DNA of 37,838 nucleotides from Xenorhabdus griffiniae (GTDB taxonomy: Bacteria > Pseudomonadota > Gammaproteobacteria > Enterobacterales > Enterobacteriaceae). Both the position numbers and the translations under genes were made by a program. The DNA is taken from the NCBI RefSeq assembly GCF_001028135.1, contig NZ_LDNM01000076.1, forward strand, positions 1-37,838. The letters run 5' to 3'. Positions 9,260-20,608 of this stretch are shown in pieces. The notes below the pieces were generated by a model. That model searched no databases, was not told the DNA's origin, and worked only from the letters and a program-made list of their open reading frames with translations. Position 1 is the first letter of the stretch. The number at the start of each line of letters is the position of its first letter.

Positions 9260-10717
9260 ATGTTAACACTAGCCACACTCGATCTCTTGCTCTCTATCAA
9301 TGAAAGCGAGCTGATCGAAGAGATCATTTTGGTATTGTTAGGTTCCCCCCAGCTCGTTATTTTCTTTGGCAAGTTCCCAAGGCTTAAGGACGCATTGCTG
9401 AAAGATCTTCCCTCATGGCAACAAGCATTGCAGCAGAGAATAAAAGAGACACGCATCCCTGCTCCATTAGCTGAAGAGTTTCAGTTATACCAACACATAC
9501 AGGCAATTGATACGTCAGATTTCTATCAACAATTACCTAATATCCTGAAGAAACTCCAACAGCTCGGATCCCCCTTTGCCAAAGAAGCCAATACACTATC
9601 CAAAGCATTCTCTGAACACCCCCCTTCAGAACAGATGTTATTTATCCAACGCTGGCATCTCAGCCTGATCCTGCAAGCGACGACCTTTAACAAGACACTA
9701 TTAGAACAAGAAAAAGATCAACTATTTGCAGAGATCCAGAAGCGATTAACACTCAGTGGTAACCTTGATCCCCTCTTTGATCACAATGATCACGCGGCAG
9801 GCCGATTATGGGATATGAGTAAAGGACAACTTCACCTGACCACGAAAAATATACAACTATTTACTCTTTATGCTGACTTTCTTAAACAGCAACCTGAGCT
9901 GGAAAAACTGGCGCAATTACTTGGCCGCAGTCAGGCAGCGAAAGCAATCCCTCAAGAAAGCGTCGTTCTGGAGCCGTTTACCCGACCTGAAAGGGTGCCA
10001 GAGACTATACCGGAGCAAATTAGCGGGATTAGGCAAAGCGACGATATCTTAAGGTTATTACCCACCGAGATGGCTATGCTGGGTATTGACGCATTGGAAT
10101 ACGAATTTTACCGGCGGCTGGTGGAGAAAAAATTACTATCCTATCGCCTACAAGGGGACGATTGGCAACCGAAAACCACTCTCAAACCCGTTACACATCA
10201 CCATAATGAAAAACAACCTCGAGGACCATTTATTGTTTGTGTCGATACTTCAGGTTCAATGGGTGGATTTAATGAGCAATGTGCAAAAGCACTCTGTCTG
10301 GCTTTGATGCGTATTGCACTGGCGGATAATCGTCACTGTCATATTATATTGTTCTCGACACAACTTATTCATTATGACTTAACATCACCGGATGGACTCA
10401 CTCAAGCGATGCATTTTCTGGGACAAACCTTTAGGGGAGGAACCGATCTGGCATCTTGTTTAAATGCAACCGTTGAAAAAATGAAAGAAAATAGTTGGGA
10501 AGATGCTGATGCTGTTGTTATTTCAGATTTCATTGCCCAACGTTTGCCAGACTCCCTAATCCATCAGATAAAAAATCTGCAACAGCATCAGCAACACCGC
10601 TTCCATGCGGTCTCCCTTTCCCATTACGGAAAGCCCGGTATTATGCAGATATTCGACTATATCTGGTGTTTTGATACCGGGCTTATAAGCCGTTTACAAA
10701 GAAGGTGGCGAAATTAA
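9260..10717 (+). CDS. viaA: VWA-domain protein ViaA
   Basis: Partner of RavA: a von Willebrand factor A protein that stimulates the RavA ATPase in E. coli. The 485-residue product matches E. coli ViaA (483 aa) throughout. An all-helical N-terminal region ends near WDMSKGQLH, then follow the conserved [16 protein letters not shown] and [14 protein letters not shown], and the VWA domain with a complete [18 protein letters not shown], then RGGTDLASC and [16 protein letters not shown] 9260 aligns with the E. coli start; an in-frame ATG at 9230 would add ten unconserved residues. Normally coupled to ravA, it must here be transcribed from the 9149-9259 gap or from read-through. It converges on asnA with only 3 bp between stops. 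Confidence 0.94.
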   Translation: MLTLATLDLLLSINESELIEEIILVLLGSPQLVIFFGKFPRLKDALLKDLPSWQQALQQRIKETRIPAPLAEEFQLYQHIQAIDTSDFYQQLPNILKKLQQLGSPFAKEANTLSKAFSEHPPSEQMLFIQRWHLSLILQATTFNKTLLEQEKDQLFAEIQKRLTLSGNLDPLFDHNDHAAGRLWDMSKGQLHLTTKNIQLFTLYADFLKQQPELEKLAQLLGRSQAAKAIPQESVVLEPFTRPERVPETIPEQISGIRQSDDILRLLPTEMAMLGIDALEYEFYRRLVEKKLLSYRLQGDDWQPKTTLKPVTHHHNEKQPRGPFIVCVDTSGSMGGFNEQCAKALCLALMRIALADNRHCHIILFSTQLIHYDLTSPDGLTQAMHFLGQTFRGGTDLASCLNATVEKMKENSWEDADAVVISDFIAQRLPDSLIHQIKNLQQHQQHRFHAVSLSHYGKPGIMQIFDYIWCFDTGLISRLQRRWRN

Positions 10718-10720
10718 AAC

Positions 10721-11713
10721 TTAGAGTACACCTTCAACGGATTCAATAATCTCAGGTGACCAGACACCGCACTGAACCTGACCGATATGTGCCATTTGCA
10801 GCAGCAACATCACCAAGCGGGATTGCCCGATACCACCACCGATAGATTGTGGCATATCACCGCTGATCAACGCTTGATGCCAATCATATTGCAGACGATC
10901 TTCATCACCAGTCAGTGCAAGCTGACGTTTCAGCGTCTCTGCATCAACACGGATACCCATAGAAGAAATTTCAAAAGCATCCTGCAAAACTGGGTTCCAG
11001 ACAATAATGTCACCGTTTAAACCAAAGAAACCATCACCGTTTGGTGTAGTCCAATCGTCGTAATCCGGCGCACGTACATCATGAGCCTGCTCATCGGACA
11101 ACTTACCACCAATGCCCATCAGGAAAATGGCACCAAACTCTTTGGCAGCCTCACGTTCACGACCTTTAGCATCCAGACCAGGGTAACGTTTCAGAAGCTC
11201 TTCACTGTGAATAAAGTGAATTTGATCTGGCAGGAACGGTGCCAGACCAAATTCCTTACTTACTGCTTGTTGTGTTTCTTTTATTGCTTCGTAGATTTTA
11301 CCTACTGTCTGTTTTAAATAGTCGAGTGAACGCTGACCTTCACCCATCACTTTCTCCCAATCCCACTGATCAACAAAAACAGAGTGGATAGGCGTCAAGC
11401 GATCTTCATCAGGACGCAGAGCTTTCATGTGAGTATACAATCCCTGTTCAGCTTGAAAACCAAAGCGACCTAATGTCTTACGTTTCCATTTCGCCAGAGA
11501 ATGAACCACTTCGAATGTGTCATCTGGCAAAGTTTTCACTTTCACCTGAACCGCTTTTTCATGACCCGATAAGTTGTCCTGAGTACCATCACCAAGACGA
11601 CTTAAGATAGGTCCCTGCACTTCGATTAAGCCAAGTTTTTTCTCTAACAGACGGGAAAAGTATGATTTCACAAAACTAATCTGCTGTTGCTTTTCAATAA
11701 AGGATGTTTTCAT
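10721..11713 (-). CDS. asnA: Aspartate-ammonia ligase
   Basis: Cytosolic asparagine synthetase A: aspartate + NH3 + ATP gives asparagine + AMP + PPi, using a class II aminoacyl-tRNA-synthetase-like fold. At 330 residues it equals the E. coli enzyme in length. Recognisable blocks are [71 protein letters not shown] and the C-terminal [19 protein letters not shown] use ATG 11713 ([15 protein letters not shown]), which aligns with E. coli; the longer frame reaching 11791 has no support. It is divergent from asnC, whose product activates asnA when asparagine is low. Confidence 0.96.
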   Translation of the reverse strand: MKTSFIEKQQQISFVKSYFSRLLEKKLGLIEVQGPILSRLGDGTQDNLSGHEKAVQVKVKTLPDDTFEVVHSLAKWKRKTLGRFGFQAEQGLYTHMKALRPDEDRLTPIHSVFVDQWDWEKVMGEGQRSLDYLKQTVGKIYEAIKETQQAVSKEFGLAPFLPDQIHFIHSEELLKRYPGLDAKGREREAAKEFGAIFLMGIGGKLSDEQAHDVRAPDYDDWTTPNGDGFFGLNGDIIVWNPVLQDAFEISSMGIRVDAETLKRQLALTGDEDRLQYDWHQALISGDMPQSIGGGIGQSRLVMLLLQMAHIGQVQCGVWSPEIIESVEGVL

Positions 11714-11879
11714 GATGCAGCTCTCAAAATATTTTAGTGGCCCTGTGTCCTGTTGATATAGATTAAGCAACAAAATGAGGTACAAATTCAATATATGATG
11801 ATAAAAATAGTGAATAAGATTTATAAACGATAAATTTTACACTATAAAAATGAATATTATTCAAAAACAGGGGTTGAAA
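11714..11879. promoter_or_regulatory. Divergent asnA/asnC control region
   Basis: This 166 bp AT-rich gap separates divergent asnA and asnC. In E. coli AsnC binds here, activating asnA and repressing itself. I see no unambiguous AsnC box or promoter pair by eye, so only the position and known biology support the call. Confidence 0.5.
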
Positions 11880-12341
11880 ATGGCGGAAATTTATCAGATC
11901 GATAATTTAGACCGTGACATACTTCATGCTTTAATGGCGAACGCACGTACACCTTACGCAGAATTAGCCAAAAAATTCGCAGTAAGCCCAGGAACGATTC
12001 ATGTCCGCGTAGAAAAAATGAAACAATCTGGGATCATCACAGGGACTCGGGTTGATATCAGTGCTAAACAACTGGGGTTCGATGTGTGCTGCTTTATTGG
12101 CATCATATTAAAAAGCGCCAAAGACTATCCGGCGGCATTGAAGAAACTCGACATGCTTGATGAAGTTGTTGAAGTTTATTACACCACAGGGCACTACAGT
12201 ATCTTCATTAAAGTCATGTGCCGATCCATAGAAGCTCTTCAGGACGTACTTATCAACAAGATCCAAACGATTGACGAAATCCAGTCAACAGAAACGTTGA
12301 TCTCCCTGCAAAACCCGATAATGAGGACAATAAAACCTTAA
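11880..12341 (+). CDS. asnC: Lrp/AsnC-family regulator AsnC
   Basis: Asparagine-responsive transcription factor of the feast/famine family: an N-terminal helix-turn-helix (DNLDRDILHALMANARTPYA, then SPGTIHVRVEKMKQSGIITG) and a C-terminal RAM ligand-binding domain (KSAKDYPAALKKLDMLDEVV, TTGHYSIFIKVMCRS). The 153-residue product matches E. coli AsnC (152 aa) to its last residues NPIMRTIKP. ATG 11880, preceded by GGGGTTG, gives the conserved length; an in-frame ATG at 11850 would add ten unconserved residues. It probably activates divergent asnA. Read-through from asnC towards mioC and oriC is a known feature in E. coli. Confidence 0.95.
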   Translation: MAEIYQIDNLDRDILHALMANARTPYAELAKKFAVSPGTIHVRVEKMKQSGIITGTRVDISAKQLGFDVCCFIGIILKSAKDYPAALKKLDMLDEVVEVYYTTGHYSIFIKVMCRSIEALQDVLINKIQTIDEIQSTETLISLQNPIMRTIKP

Positions 12342-12363
12342 AACGAAAAACCAGTTAACCACA

Positions 12364-12372
12364 TTATCCACA
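12364..12372 (+). promoter_or_regulatory. DnaA box upstream of mioC
   Basis: TTATCCACA, a perfect DnaA box, lies 61 bp upstream of the mioC start. In E. coli DnaA represses the mioC promoter through such a box, limiting transcription into oriC. Confidence 0.8.
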
Positions 12373-12432
12373 GGTAGATCCCAATAGATTCACTGCGTAC
12401 AATAGTTATTCTTTAATTTAACAAGGATCATG

Positions 12433-12873
12433 ATGAGCACAATAACCTTAATCAGCGGCAGCACAATGGGTAGCGCCGAATACGTCGCAGAACATATGGC
12501 TGAGATCTTAGAAAATAATGGCTTTTCAACGAAGATGCTGCATGGTCCCTCATTGGAAGATCTCCCACGTGAAGGGTTGTGTATTGTCGTTACTTCAACG
12601 CATGGAGCTGGGGATTTACCTGATAATCTCCAACCTCTGGCAGATCAGATCACACAACAGCAACCAGATCTCCGCAATATCACATTTGGAGCCGTCGGTA
12701 TCGGCAGTTCCGAATATGACACCTTCTGTGGCGCAATAAGATCACTGGAACGCTTATTAGAAGATCATGGAGCAAAACGGATCGGCGATCGATTGGAAAT
12801 CGATATCCTGCAACACGAAATTCCCGAAGATCCAGCCGAAGAATGGGTTAAAGAGTGGGCAAAGTTACTCTGA
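12433..12873 (+). CDS. mioC: Flavodoxin-like protein MioC
   Basis: A 146-residue FMN-binding flavodoxin-like protein, in E. coli reported to support biotin synthase activity. Family marks are the phosphate-binding loop SGSTMGSAEYVAEH, the STHGAGDLPDN segment, and FGAVGIGSSEYDTFCGA. The C-terminus IPEDPAEEWVKEW is also conserved. Two ATGs are adjacent (12430 and 12433). I favour 12433 because AGGA then lies five bases upstream rather than two. Transcription of mioC runs straight into oriC. Confidence 0.94.
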   Translation: MSTITLISGSTMGSAEYVAEHMAEILENNGFSTKMLHGPSLEDLPREGLCIVVTSTHGAGDLPDNLQPLADQITQQQPDLRNITFGAVGIGSSEYDTFCGAIRSLERLLEDHGAKRIGDRLEIDILQHEIPEDPAEEWVKEWAKLL

Positions 12874-12889
12874 TCTGATTAAAAATATA

Positions 12890-13160
12890 ACGATCAGCTG
12901 TGGATAACTTGTCTGAAAAGCAGGGGTTAACCCGTAGTTATCCATTTAATAACCGAGTTACAATTAAGTAGCTGTGAATAACTAGGCATTTAGATCCCAG
13001 CTTATACTGAGTTGGATCACGGATCATTCACAGCAAATGATCCTTTACAGTATCATGATCTTTATATGGAAAACCCACTTATCCACAGATGATCGTGATC
13101 CTAATAAAAGATCTAATAAAGAGATCTTTAAATAAAAAGATCTTCTTTTAATTAATGATG
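12890..13160. other. oriC: Chromosomal replication origin oriC
   Basis: The mioC-mnmG gap holds an enterobacterial oriC in the usual orientation. DnaA boxes: TGTGGATAA (12899-12907, R4-like, perfect), TTATCCATT (12938-12946, R3-like, degenerate), TGTGAATAA (12973-12981, R2-like, i.e. TTATTCACA), TTATCCACA (13079-13087, R1-like, perfect). The unwinding element has three AT-rich 13-mers ending in GATC: 13101-13113, 13114-13126 and 13130-13142. About a dozen GATC sites are spread through the gap, as expected for Dam methylation and SeqA binding. CCCAGCTTATACTGAG (12996-13011) also matches the E. coli origin. Confidence 0.96.
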
Positions 13161-13248
13161 ATCTCTCACCTCTTGGTCTCAGCTCCAAACTTGGGTAGAA
13201 TTCTCTCCCTGATGCATATGAAGCATTCTCACTATTGAAGGTTCGCAC

Positions 13249-15138
13249 ATGTTTTATCCAGAGCACTTTGACGTCATCATTATCGGCGGGGGTCATGCCG
13301 GTACTGAAGCAGCGATGGCCTCCGCACGTATGGGGCGTCAAACCTTACTACTGACTCACAATATTGATACTTTGGGCCAGATGTCATGTAATCCAGCCAT
13401 TGGTGGGATCGGTAAAGGGCATCTGGTAAAAGAGATCGATGCACTTGGTGGCCTAATGGCAAAAGCCACAGATCAGGCCGGGATTCAGTTTAGAACACTC
13501 AATGCCAGCAAAGGCCCTGCTGTTAGGGCAACACGAGCACAAGCGGATCGAGTACTTTACCGACAAGCTGTAAGAACAGCACTGGAAAATCAACCTAACT
13601 TAATGATCTTCCAGCAACCCGTTGAAGATCTCATTGTTGAAAACGACACAGTTACAGGTGTTGTTACCCGTATGGGATTGAAATTTAAAGCTAAATCTGT
13701 AGTGCTGACCGTAGGGACTTTCCTTGATGGAAAAATTCACATCGGACTGGAAAACTACAGTGGAGGACGGGCAGGTGATCCTCCCGCGATCTCATTATCT
13801 CACCGTTTACGTGAATTGCCATTGCGTGTAGCTCGCCTGAAAACAGGTACACCCCCTCGCATTGATGCTCGAACCATTGATTTTAGCGAGCTTGAACAAC
13901 AACTGGGCGATAACCCCACACCCGTATTTTCATTCATGGGTAACGTTGATCAACACCCACGGCAGATCCCGTGTTACATCACGCATACCAATGAAAAAAC
14001 CCATGAAGTGATCCGCAATAACTTGGATCGCAGTCCAATGTATGCGGGGATCATTGAAGGGATCGGCCCTCGTTACTGTCCTTCCATCGAAGACAAAGTG
14101 ATGCGTTTTGCGGATCGTAACGCTCACCAGATCTTCCTGGAACCTGAAGGATTAACCAGTAACGAAATCTATCCAAACGGTATTTCTACCAGTTTGCCAT
14201 TTGATGTTCAGATGCAAATTGTTCACTCCATGAAAGGCATGGAGAATGCCCGTATTATCCGCCCTGGCTATGCGATCGAATATGACTTCTTCGATCCACG
14301 TGATTTAAAACAAACACTGGAAAGTAAATTTATTCACGGTCTGTTTTTTGCTGGTCAGATCAATGGCACCACCGGATATGAAGAAGCCGCCGCACAAGGA
14401 TTACTGGCTGGCCTTAACGCTGCACGCTATGCTTATGGTGAAGAAGGTTGGTTTCCACGCCGTGATCAGGCTTATATTGGCGTATTGGTTGATGATCTAT
14501 GCACACTTGGCACCAAAGAGCCTTACCGCATGTTCACCTCCCGCGCTGAATATCGTTTGATGCTGCGCGAAGACAATGCGGATCTTCGTCTGACTGAACA
14601 GGGCCGTAAACTTGGCTTGGTGGATGATCTCCGTTGGGAGCATTATTGCCGCAAATTTGACATGATCGAGCAAGAACGCCAGCGCCTGCGCAATATCTGG
14701 GTTCATCCTCACTCTGATAACTTAGAGGATATCAACCAGATGCTGAAAACACCGCTATCAAAAGAAGCCAACGGTGAAGATTTGCTGCGCCGCCCTGAGA
14801 TGAATTATGAATTATTGACGTCGTTATCCCGTTTCTCTCCTAGGCTGACTGAGCCTCAAGCTGCGGATCAGGTTGAAATTCAAGTGAAATATGAAGGCTA
14901 TATTGCCCGTCAGCAAGAAGAGATCGAAAAACAGTTACGTAATGAAAAAACTGCATTGCCTGTTGATTTGGATTACCAACAAGTGAGCGGGCTTTCAAAT
15001 GAAGTTATTGCAAAACTGAATGACCATAAACCCAGTTCAATTGGCCAGGCTTCACGGATTTCAGGCATCACGCCAGCAGCAATTTCTATTTTGCTGGTAT
15101 GGCTGAAAAAACAAGGTTTATTGCGTCGTAGCGCCTAA
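13249..15138 (+). CDS. mnmG: tRNA U34 carboxymethylaminomethyl enzyme MnmG
   Basis: FAD-dependent subunit that, with MnmE, installs cmnm5 on wobble uridine 34 of several tRNAs, using methylene-tetrahydrofolate and glycine. The 629-residue length is that of E. coli MnmG (GidA). The N-terminal dinucleotide-binding motif is [20 protein letters not shown] (GGGHAG at residues 13-18). Conserved blocks include [60 protein letters not shown] and [20 protein letters not shown] lies before the ATG. It is transcribed away from oriC and followed after 11 bp by rsmG. Confidence 0.97.
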   Translation: MFYPEHFDVIIIGGGHAGTEAAMASARMGRQTLLLTHNIDTLGQMSCNPAIGGIGKGHLVKEIDALGGLMAKATDQAGIQFRTLNASKGPAVRATRAQADRVLYRQAVRTALENQPNLMIFQQPVEDLIVENDTVTGVVTRMGLKFKAKSVVLTVGTFLDGKIHIGLENYSGGRAGDPPAISLSHRLRELPLRVARLKTGTPPRIDARTIDFSELEQQLGDNPTPVFSFMGNVDQHPRQIPCYITHTNEKTHEVIRNNLDRSPMYAGIIEGIGPRYCPSIEDKVMRFADRNAHQIFLEPEGLTSNEIYPNGISTSLPFDVQMQIVHSMKGMENARIIRPGYAIEYDFFDPRDLKQTLESKFIHGLFFAGQINGTTGYEEAAAQGLLAGLNAARYAYGEEGWFPRRDQAYIGVLVDDLCTLGTKEPYRMFTSRAEYRLMLREDNADLRLTEQGRKLGLVDDLRWEHYCRKFDMIEQERQRLRNIWVHPHSDNLEDINQMLKTPLSKEANGEDLLRRPEMNYELLTSLSRFSPRLTEPQAADQVEIQVKYEGYIARQQEEIEKQLRNEKTALPVDLDYQQVSGLSNEVIAKLNDHKPSSIGQASRISGITPAAISILLVWLKKQGLLRRSA

Positions 15139-15149
15139 GAGGACAGATT

Positions 15150-15770
15150 TTGCTTAATAAATTGGAATCACTGCTGGCGAAAACTGACATTACGTTATCA
15201 CTGCCACAAAAACAGCAGCTCGTTGCCTATGTTGACATGCTCAATAAATGGAACAAGGCTTATAACCTGACATCTGTCCGCGACCCAGAACAGATGCTGG
15301 TTCGGCATATTATGGATAGCATTGTTGTTAATCCATTCCTGCGTGGAACGCGTTTTATTGATGTTGGAACAGGGCCTGGCTTGCCAGGCATCCCACTGGC
15401 CATTGTACGTCCAGATTCCCATTTCACTTTATTGGATAGTTTGGGAAAACGCGTTCGCTTTTTGCGTCAGGTTCAACATGAATTAGGCTTAAACAATATT
15501 GAGCCTGTACAGAGCCGGGTTGAAGAATTTATTCCCGAACCTCTTTTTGATGGGGTGATTAGCCGTGCATTTGCTTCACTGCAAGACATGCTGTCATGGT
15601 GCAACCATCTTTCTAAACCACGTGAAGGGCGTTTTTATGCTTTGAAAGGTGTATTGCCGGAAGATGAATTGGCTGAATTGCCAACGGGGATTGTGCTCGA
15701 CACTGTCGTTCCTCTCCAGGTCACAGCGTTAGATGAACAGCGTCATCTGGTAATACTTAAGTCAAACTAA
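15150..15770 (+). CDS. rsmG: 16S rRNA m7G527 methyltransferase RsmG
   Basis: SAM-dependent methyltransferase that makes 7-methylguanosine at position 527 of 16S rRNA; loss gives low-level streptomycin resistance in E. coli. The 206-residue protein has the SAM-binding loop [20 protein letters not shown], the [20 protein letters not shown] segment and [12 protein letters not shown]. The start is TTG at 15150, chosen because AAGAGGA lies just upstream and MLNKLESLL aligns with the E. coli start. It shares the operon with mnmG. Confidence 0.95.
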   Translation: MLNKLESLLAKTDITLSLPQKQQLVAYVDMLNKWNKAYNLTSVRDPEQMLVRHIMDSIVVNPFLRGTRFIDVGTGPGLPGIPLAIVRPDSHFTLLDSLGKRVRFLRQVQHELGLNNIEPVQSRVEEFIPEPLFDGVISRAFASLQDMLSWCNHLSKPREGRFYALKGVLPEDELAELPTGIVLDTVVPLQVTALDEQRHLVILKSN

Positions 15771-15803
15771 TTTTGCTATTTGTCAATAAAAATCTAAATA
15801 ATA

Positions 15804-15842
15804 AGTGACGCCAACGACAGTTAAAATGTAACTGGCGTTACT
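15804..15842 (+). terminator. Hairpin after rsmG
   Basis: AGTGACGCCA (15804-15813) pairs with TGGCGTTACT (15833-15842), with one G-T wobble on the plus strand. A smaller inner AGTT/AACT stem closes the loop. It lies 34 bp after the rsmG stop. The following sequence is T-rich but not a clean T-run, so it is a probable rather than certain intrinsic terminator. Confidence 0.5.
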
Positions 15843-16248
15843 CATTATTCTCTTCCATGAATTCAACTTTATTTACTGATGATTCACAGAAAATCAACGT
15901 TATTTTTATATTGGCAGAATTTCTCTTTTCAAAGATTGCTATCGATTTTCTTTATAAATAAACTTTAGAGAAAGCGAGAAAATAATCATTTAATCTTTTT
16001 TATCGGTATATCAGATAAAACTTCATAGCTATAATATTAATAGTTTGATTTTCGATAAAAAAATAAAAGATTTTTATCACATATTTAATGATAAACATAA
16101 TTAATGATTTTTGTTTAATGTGATGTATATCACGTTTAATTTTGAGGTCATACCATTAGTCATTGCAGAATATTAAATGGTATTTGTGAGCGATCTAGCA
16201 TCAAAGTTAGAAATTTAAATAATTATTCACTTTTTCGCTACTTATGGA
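15843..16248. other. AT-rich gap before atp operon
   Basis: About 400 bp without a coding region. It is strongly A/T-rich (for example 16015-16110), with TGTGATGTATATCACG at 16119-16134: TGTGA-N6-TCACG, a CRP-type palindrome (consensus TGTGA-N6-TCACA) with one mismatch at the end. No RNA gene is recognised. Confidence 0.55.
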
Positions 16249-16323
16249 TTGAATTCATTTTGGCGGCCCGTATAATTTGCACGTTTTTGTCACTTGACAC
16301 TCTTAAGCAAAGCCAGTTTTATA
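16249..16323 (+). promoter_or_regulatory. atp operon promoter region
   Basis: Two sigma-70-like candidates lie upstream of atpI. One has a perfect -10 TATAAT (16270-16275) with a poor -35 TTGAAT (16249-16254, spacing only 15). The other has a perfect -35 TTGACA (16294-16299) with a TTTTAT-like -10 at 16317-16322 (spacing 17). The start used cannot be decided by eye. Confidence 0.6.
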
Positions 16324-16379
16324 CAACATTCAGCAAAGCCTGATATGTGATGGTGTACCACAGGGAGAAAACAAAAGTC

Positions 16380-17613
<1,234 letters not shown>

Positions 17614-17646
17614 TTTTTATCAATCAATAATTGTGTTTTAACTTGA

Positions 17647-17904
<258 letters not shown>

Positions 17905-17963
17905 TAAGATAGCAGAACTTAAATTTACGCCAATTTATTAATTGAAATTAGAGGTATTGTGTC

Positions 17964-18434
17964 GTGAATATTAACGCAACAATCCTCGGCCAGGCCTTAG
18001 CGTTTGTCCTGTTTGTTTTGTTCTGCATGAAGTATGTATGGCCACCAATCATGGCGGCCATTGAAAAACGTCAGAAAGAGATTGCTGACGGTTTGGCTTC
18101 AGCAGAGCGTGCCAAAAAGAACCTGGACTTAGCGCAAGCCAATGCGACCGACCAACTGAAAAAAGCGAAAGCTGATGCACAAGTTATCATTGAGCAGGCT
18201 AATAAACAAAAAGCCCAAATTATTGATGATGCGAAAGCAGAAGCAGAGCTGGAACGTAACAGAATTGTGGCGCAAGCTCATGCTGAAATTGAAGCTGAAC
18301 GCAAGCGTGCGCGTGAAGAGTTACGTAAACAGGTTGCGATGTTGGCTATCGCAGGTGCCGAGAAAATCATCGAACGTTCCGTGGATGAAGCTGCTAACAG
18401 CGACATCGTTGATAAACTGGTCGCTGAACTGTAA
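17964..18434 (+). CDS. atpF: F1Fo ATP synthase subunit b
   Basis: Peripheral-stalk subunit of 156 residues, the standard length. One N-terminal transmembrane helix (about residues 5-25, [20 protein letters not shown]) is followed by a long charged helix that forms the dimeric stator coiled coil (for example [20 protein letters not shown]) and a C-terminal delta-binding end. The start is GTG 17964, as in E. coli, with AGAGG upstream. Confidence 0.97.
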   Translation: MNINATILGQALAFVLFVLFCMKYVWPPIMAAIEKRQKEIADGLASAERAKKNLDLAQANATDQLKKAKADAQVIIEQANKQKAQIIDDAKAEAELERNRIVAQAHAEIEAERKRAREELRKQVAMLAIAGAEKIIERSVDEAANSDIVDKLVAEL

Positions 18435-18446
18435 GGAGGGAGGGGC

Positions 18447-18980
18447 ATGTCTGAATTCGCTACGGTAGCTCGCCCCTACGCCAAAGCTGCTTTTGACTTT
18501 GCTGTAGAACACCAGTCGCTTGAACACTGGCAGAATATGCTGGCGTTTATTGCTGAGGTTACTCGCAATGAGCAGGTTGGTGAGCTGCTTTCCGGTTCAT
18601 TAGCACCGGAAACGTTAGCCAAAACCTTTATCACCCTTTGTGGTGAGCAGGTTGATGAGCATGCTCAGAACTTTATTCGTGTAATGGCAGAAAATGGTCG
18701 CTTGCTGGTACTGCCAGAAGTCTTCCAGCAATTTATCCAATTGCGTGCGTCACTTGAATCGACTATCAATGTTGAAGTGGCTTCTGCGACCGAACTGAAT
18801 GAGCAGCAGCAGGCTAAAATTTCTGCGGCGATGGAAAAACGTCTGTCACGCAAAGTGAAGCTGAATTGCAAAATTGACAAGTCTGTTATTGCCGGCGTGA
18901 TTATCCGCGCGGGTGACATGGTGATTGACGGCAGTATTCGTGGCCGTCTGAATCGTTTAACAGACGTCTTGCAGTCTTAA
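18447..18980 (+). CDS. atpH: F1Fo ATP synthase subunit delta
   Basis: F1 stator subunit linking the top of alpha3beta3 to subunit b. It has 177 residues, as in E. coli. An N-terminal helical bundle starts [19 protein letters not shown]. The C-terminal domain ends with [20 protein letters not shown], the conserved family signature. AAGGAGGGAGG immediately precedes the ATG, giving a very strong ribosome-binding site 12 bp after atpF. Confidence 0.97.
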   Translation: MSEFATVARPYAKAAFDFAVEHQSLEHWQNMLAFIAEVTRNEQVGELLSGSLAPETLAKTFITLCGEQVDEHAQNFIRVMAENGRLLVLPEVFQQFIQLRASLESTINVEVASATELNEQQQAKISAAMEKRLSRKVKLNCKIDKSVIAGVIIRAGDMVIDGSIRGRLNRLTDVLQS

Positions 18981-18994
18981 GGGGACTGGAGCAT

Positions 18995-20536
18995 ATGCAA
19001 CTGAATTCCACCGAAATCAGCGAACTGATCAAACAGCGTATTGCTCAGTTCAATGTCGTGAGCGAAGCTCACAATGAAGGTACGATAGTTTCCGTTAACG
19101 ACGGGATCATTCGTATCCACGGTTTAGCTGATGTCATGCAGGGTGAAATGCTTTCTCTGCCTGGCAACCGTTACGCAATTGCACTGAACCTGGAGCGCGA
19201 CTCTGTAGGTGCGGTTGTGATGGGTCCGTATGCTGACTTGGCCGAAGGCATGAAAGTCAAATGTACTGGCCGTATTTTGGAAGTGCCTGTTGGTCGTGGT
19301 CTGCTGGGTCGTGTTGTTAACACACTGGGTGAACCGATTGACGGCAAGGGTGCTCTTGAGAACAATGGCTTCTCACCGGTAGAAGTGATCGCACCAGGTG
19401 TTATCGATCGCCAATCCGTTGACCAGCCTGTCCAGACAGGTTACAAATCCGTAGATGCCATGATCCCAATCGGCCGTGGCCAGCGTGAACTGGTCATCGG
19501 TGACCGTCAGACCGGTAAAACTGCTCTGGCTATTGATGCTATCATCAACCAGCGTAATTCTGGTATCAAATGTGTCTATGTTGCGATTGGCCAGAAAGCT
19601 TCTACCATTGCTAACGTAGTCCGTAAACTGGAAGAACACGGCGCACTGGAAAACACCATCGTTGTTGTTGCATCCGCTTCTGAATCTGCGGCCCTGCAAT
19701 ATCTGGCGCCCTACTCTGGTTGTGCGATGGGTGAATACTTCCGTGATCGCGGTGAAGATGCCCTGATTGTTTACGATGATCTGTCTAAACAGGCTGTAGC
19801 ATACCGTCAGATTTCCCTGTTGCTGCGTCGTCCACCTGGACGTGAAGCATATCCTGGTGACGTTTTCTACCTGCACTCCCGTTTGCTGGAGCGTGCAGCG
19901 CGTGTTAACGCTGAATATGTTGAAAAATTCACTCATGGTGAAGTGAAGGGTAAAACCGGTTCTCTGACTGCACTGCCAATCATTGAAACTCAGGCGGGTG
20001 ACGTTTCTGCGTTCGTACCAACAAACGTTATTTCCATCACTGATGGTCAGATCTTCCTTGAATCTTCTCTGTTTAACTCAGGTATCCGTCCAGCGGTTAA
20101 CCCAGGGATTTCAGTATCCCGTGTAGGTGGTGCTGCTCAGACTAAGATCATCAAGAAACTGTCTGGTGGTATTCGTACCGCTCTGGCTCAGTACCGTGAA
20201 CTGGCAGCATTCTCCCAGTTTGCTTCTGATCTGGATGATGCAACACGTAAGCAGTTGGATCATGGTCAGAAAGTCACTGAGTTGTTGAAGCAGAAACAGT
20301 ATCAGCCGATGTCCATTGCACAGCAGGCTCTGTCTCTGTTTGCTGCTGAACGTGGTTATCTGGAAGATATCGAAATCGCAAAAGTGGTCAGTTTCGAAGC
20401 TGCGCTGTTGGCTTATGCTAACCGTGAACATGCTGATCTTCTGAAAGAGATTGACCAGTCTGGTGATTACAATGGCGAGATCGAAGCGAAGCTGAAAGCG
20501 CTGTTGGAATCCTTCAAGGCGACTCAGTCCTGGTAA
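18995..20536 (+). CDS. atpA: F1Fo ATP synthase subunit alpha
   Basis: Non-catalytic nucleotide-binding F1 subunit of 513 residues, the E. coli length. The P-loop is [13 protein letters not shown] near residue 169. Other marks are [20 protein letters not shown], the [17 protein letters not shown] segment, the [20 protein letters not shown] block, and the arginine-finger region [18 protein letters not shown]. The start is ATG 18995 with GGGGA before it. The sequence uses strongly biased codons typical of a highly expressed gene. Confidence 0.98.
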   Translation: MQLNSTEISELIKQRIAQFNVVSEAHNEGTIVSVNDGIIRIHGLADVMQGEMLSLPGNRYAIALNLERDSVGAVVMGPYADLAEGMKVKCTGRILEVPVGRGLLGRVVNTLGEPIDGKGALENNGFSPVEVIAPGVIDRQSVDQPVQTGYKSVDAMIPIGRGQRELVIGDRQTGKTALAIDAIINQRNSGIKCVYVAIGQKASTIANVVRKLEEHGALENTIVVVASASESAALQYLAPYSGCAMGEYFRDRGEDALIVYDDLSKQAVAYRQISLLLRRPPGREAYPGDVFYLHSRLLERAARVNAEYVEKFTHGEVKGKTGSLTALPIIETQAGDVSAFVPTNVISITDGQIFLESSLFNSGIRPAVNPGISVSRVGGAAQTKIIKKLSGGIRTALAQYRELAAFSQFASDLDDATRKQLDHGQKVTELLKQKQYQPMSIAQQALSLFAAERGYLEDIEIAKVVSFEAALLAYANREHADLLKEIDQSGDYNGEIEAKLKALLESFKATQSW

Positions 20537-20608
20537 CACTATTCGGCCCAGTTTGATTCTGTTGATGAATAAAAAATGGGCCGTCTGGTTGAATTCGGAG
20601 AAGCAGAA

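Noticed and set aside
5669-10717. ravA, helicase and viaA as a MoxR-VWA-helicase defence operon
   Set aside because: RavA and ViaA match the housekeeping E. coli pair over full length at the ancestral locus, and the helicase is on the opposite strand, so a single defence operon is not supported.
19373-19936. 187-codon frame antisense to atpA
   Set aside because: Opposite strand of a highly conserved, strongly codon-biased gene; such long shadow frames are expected there.
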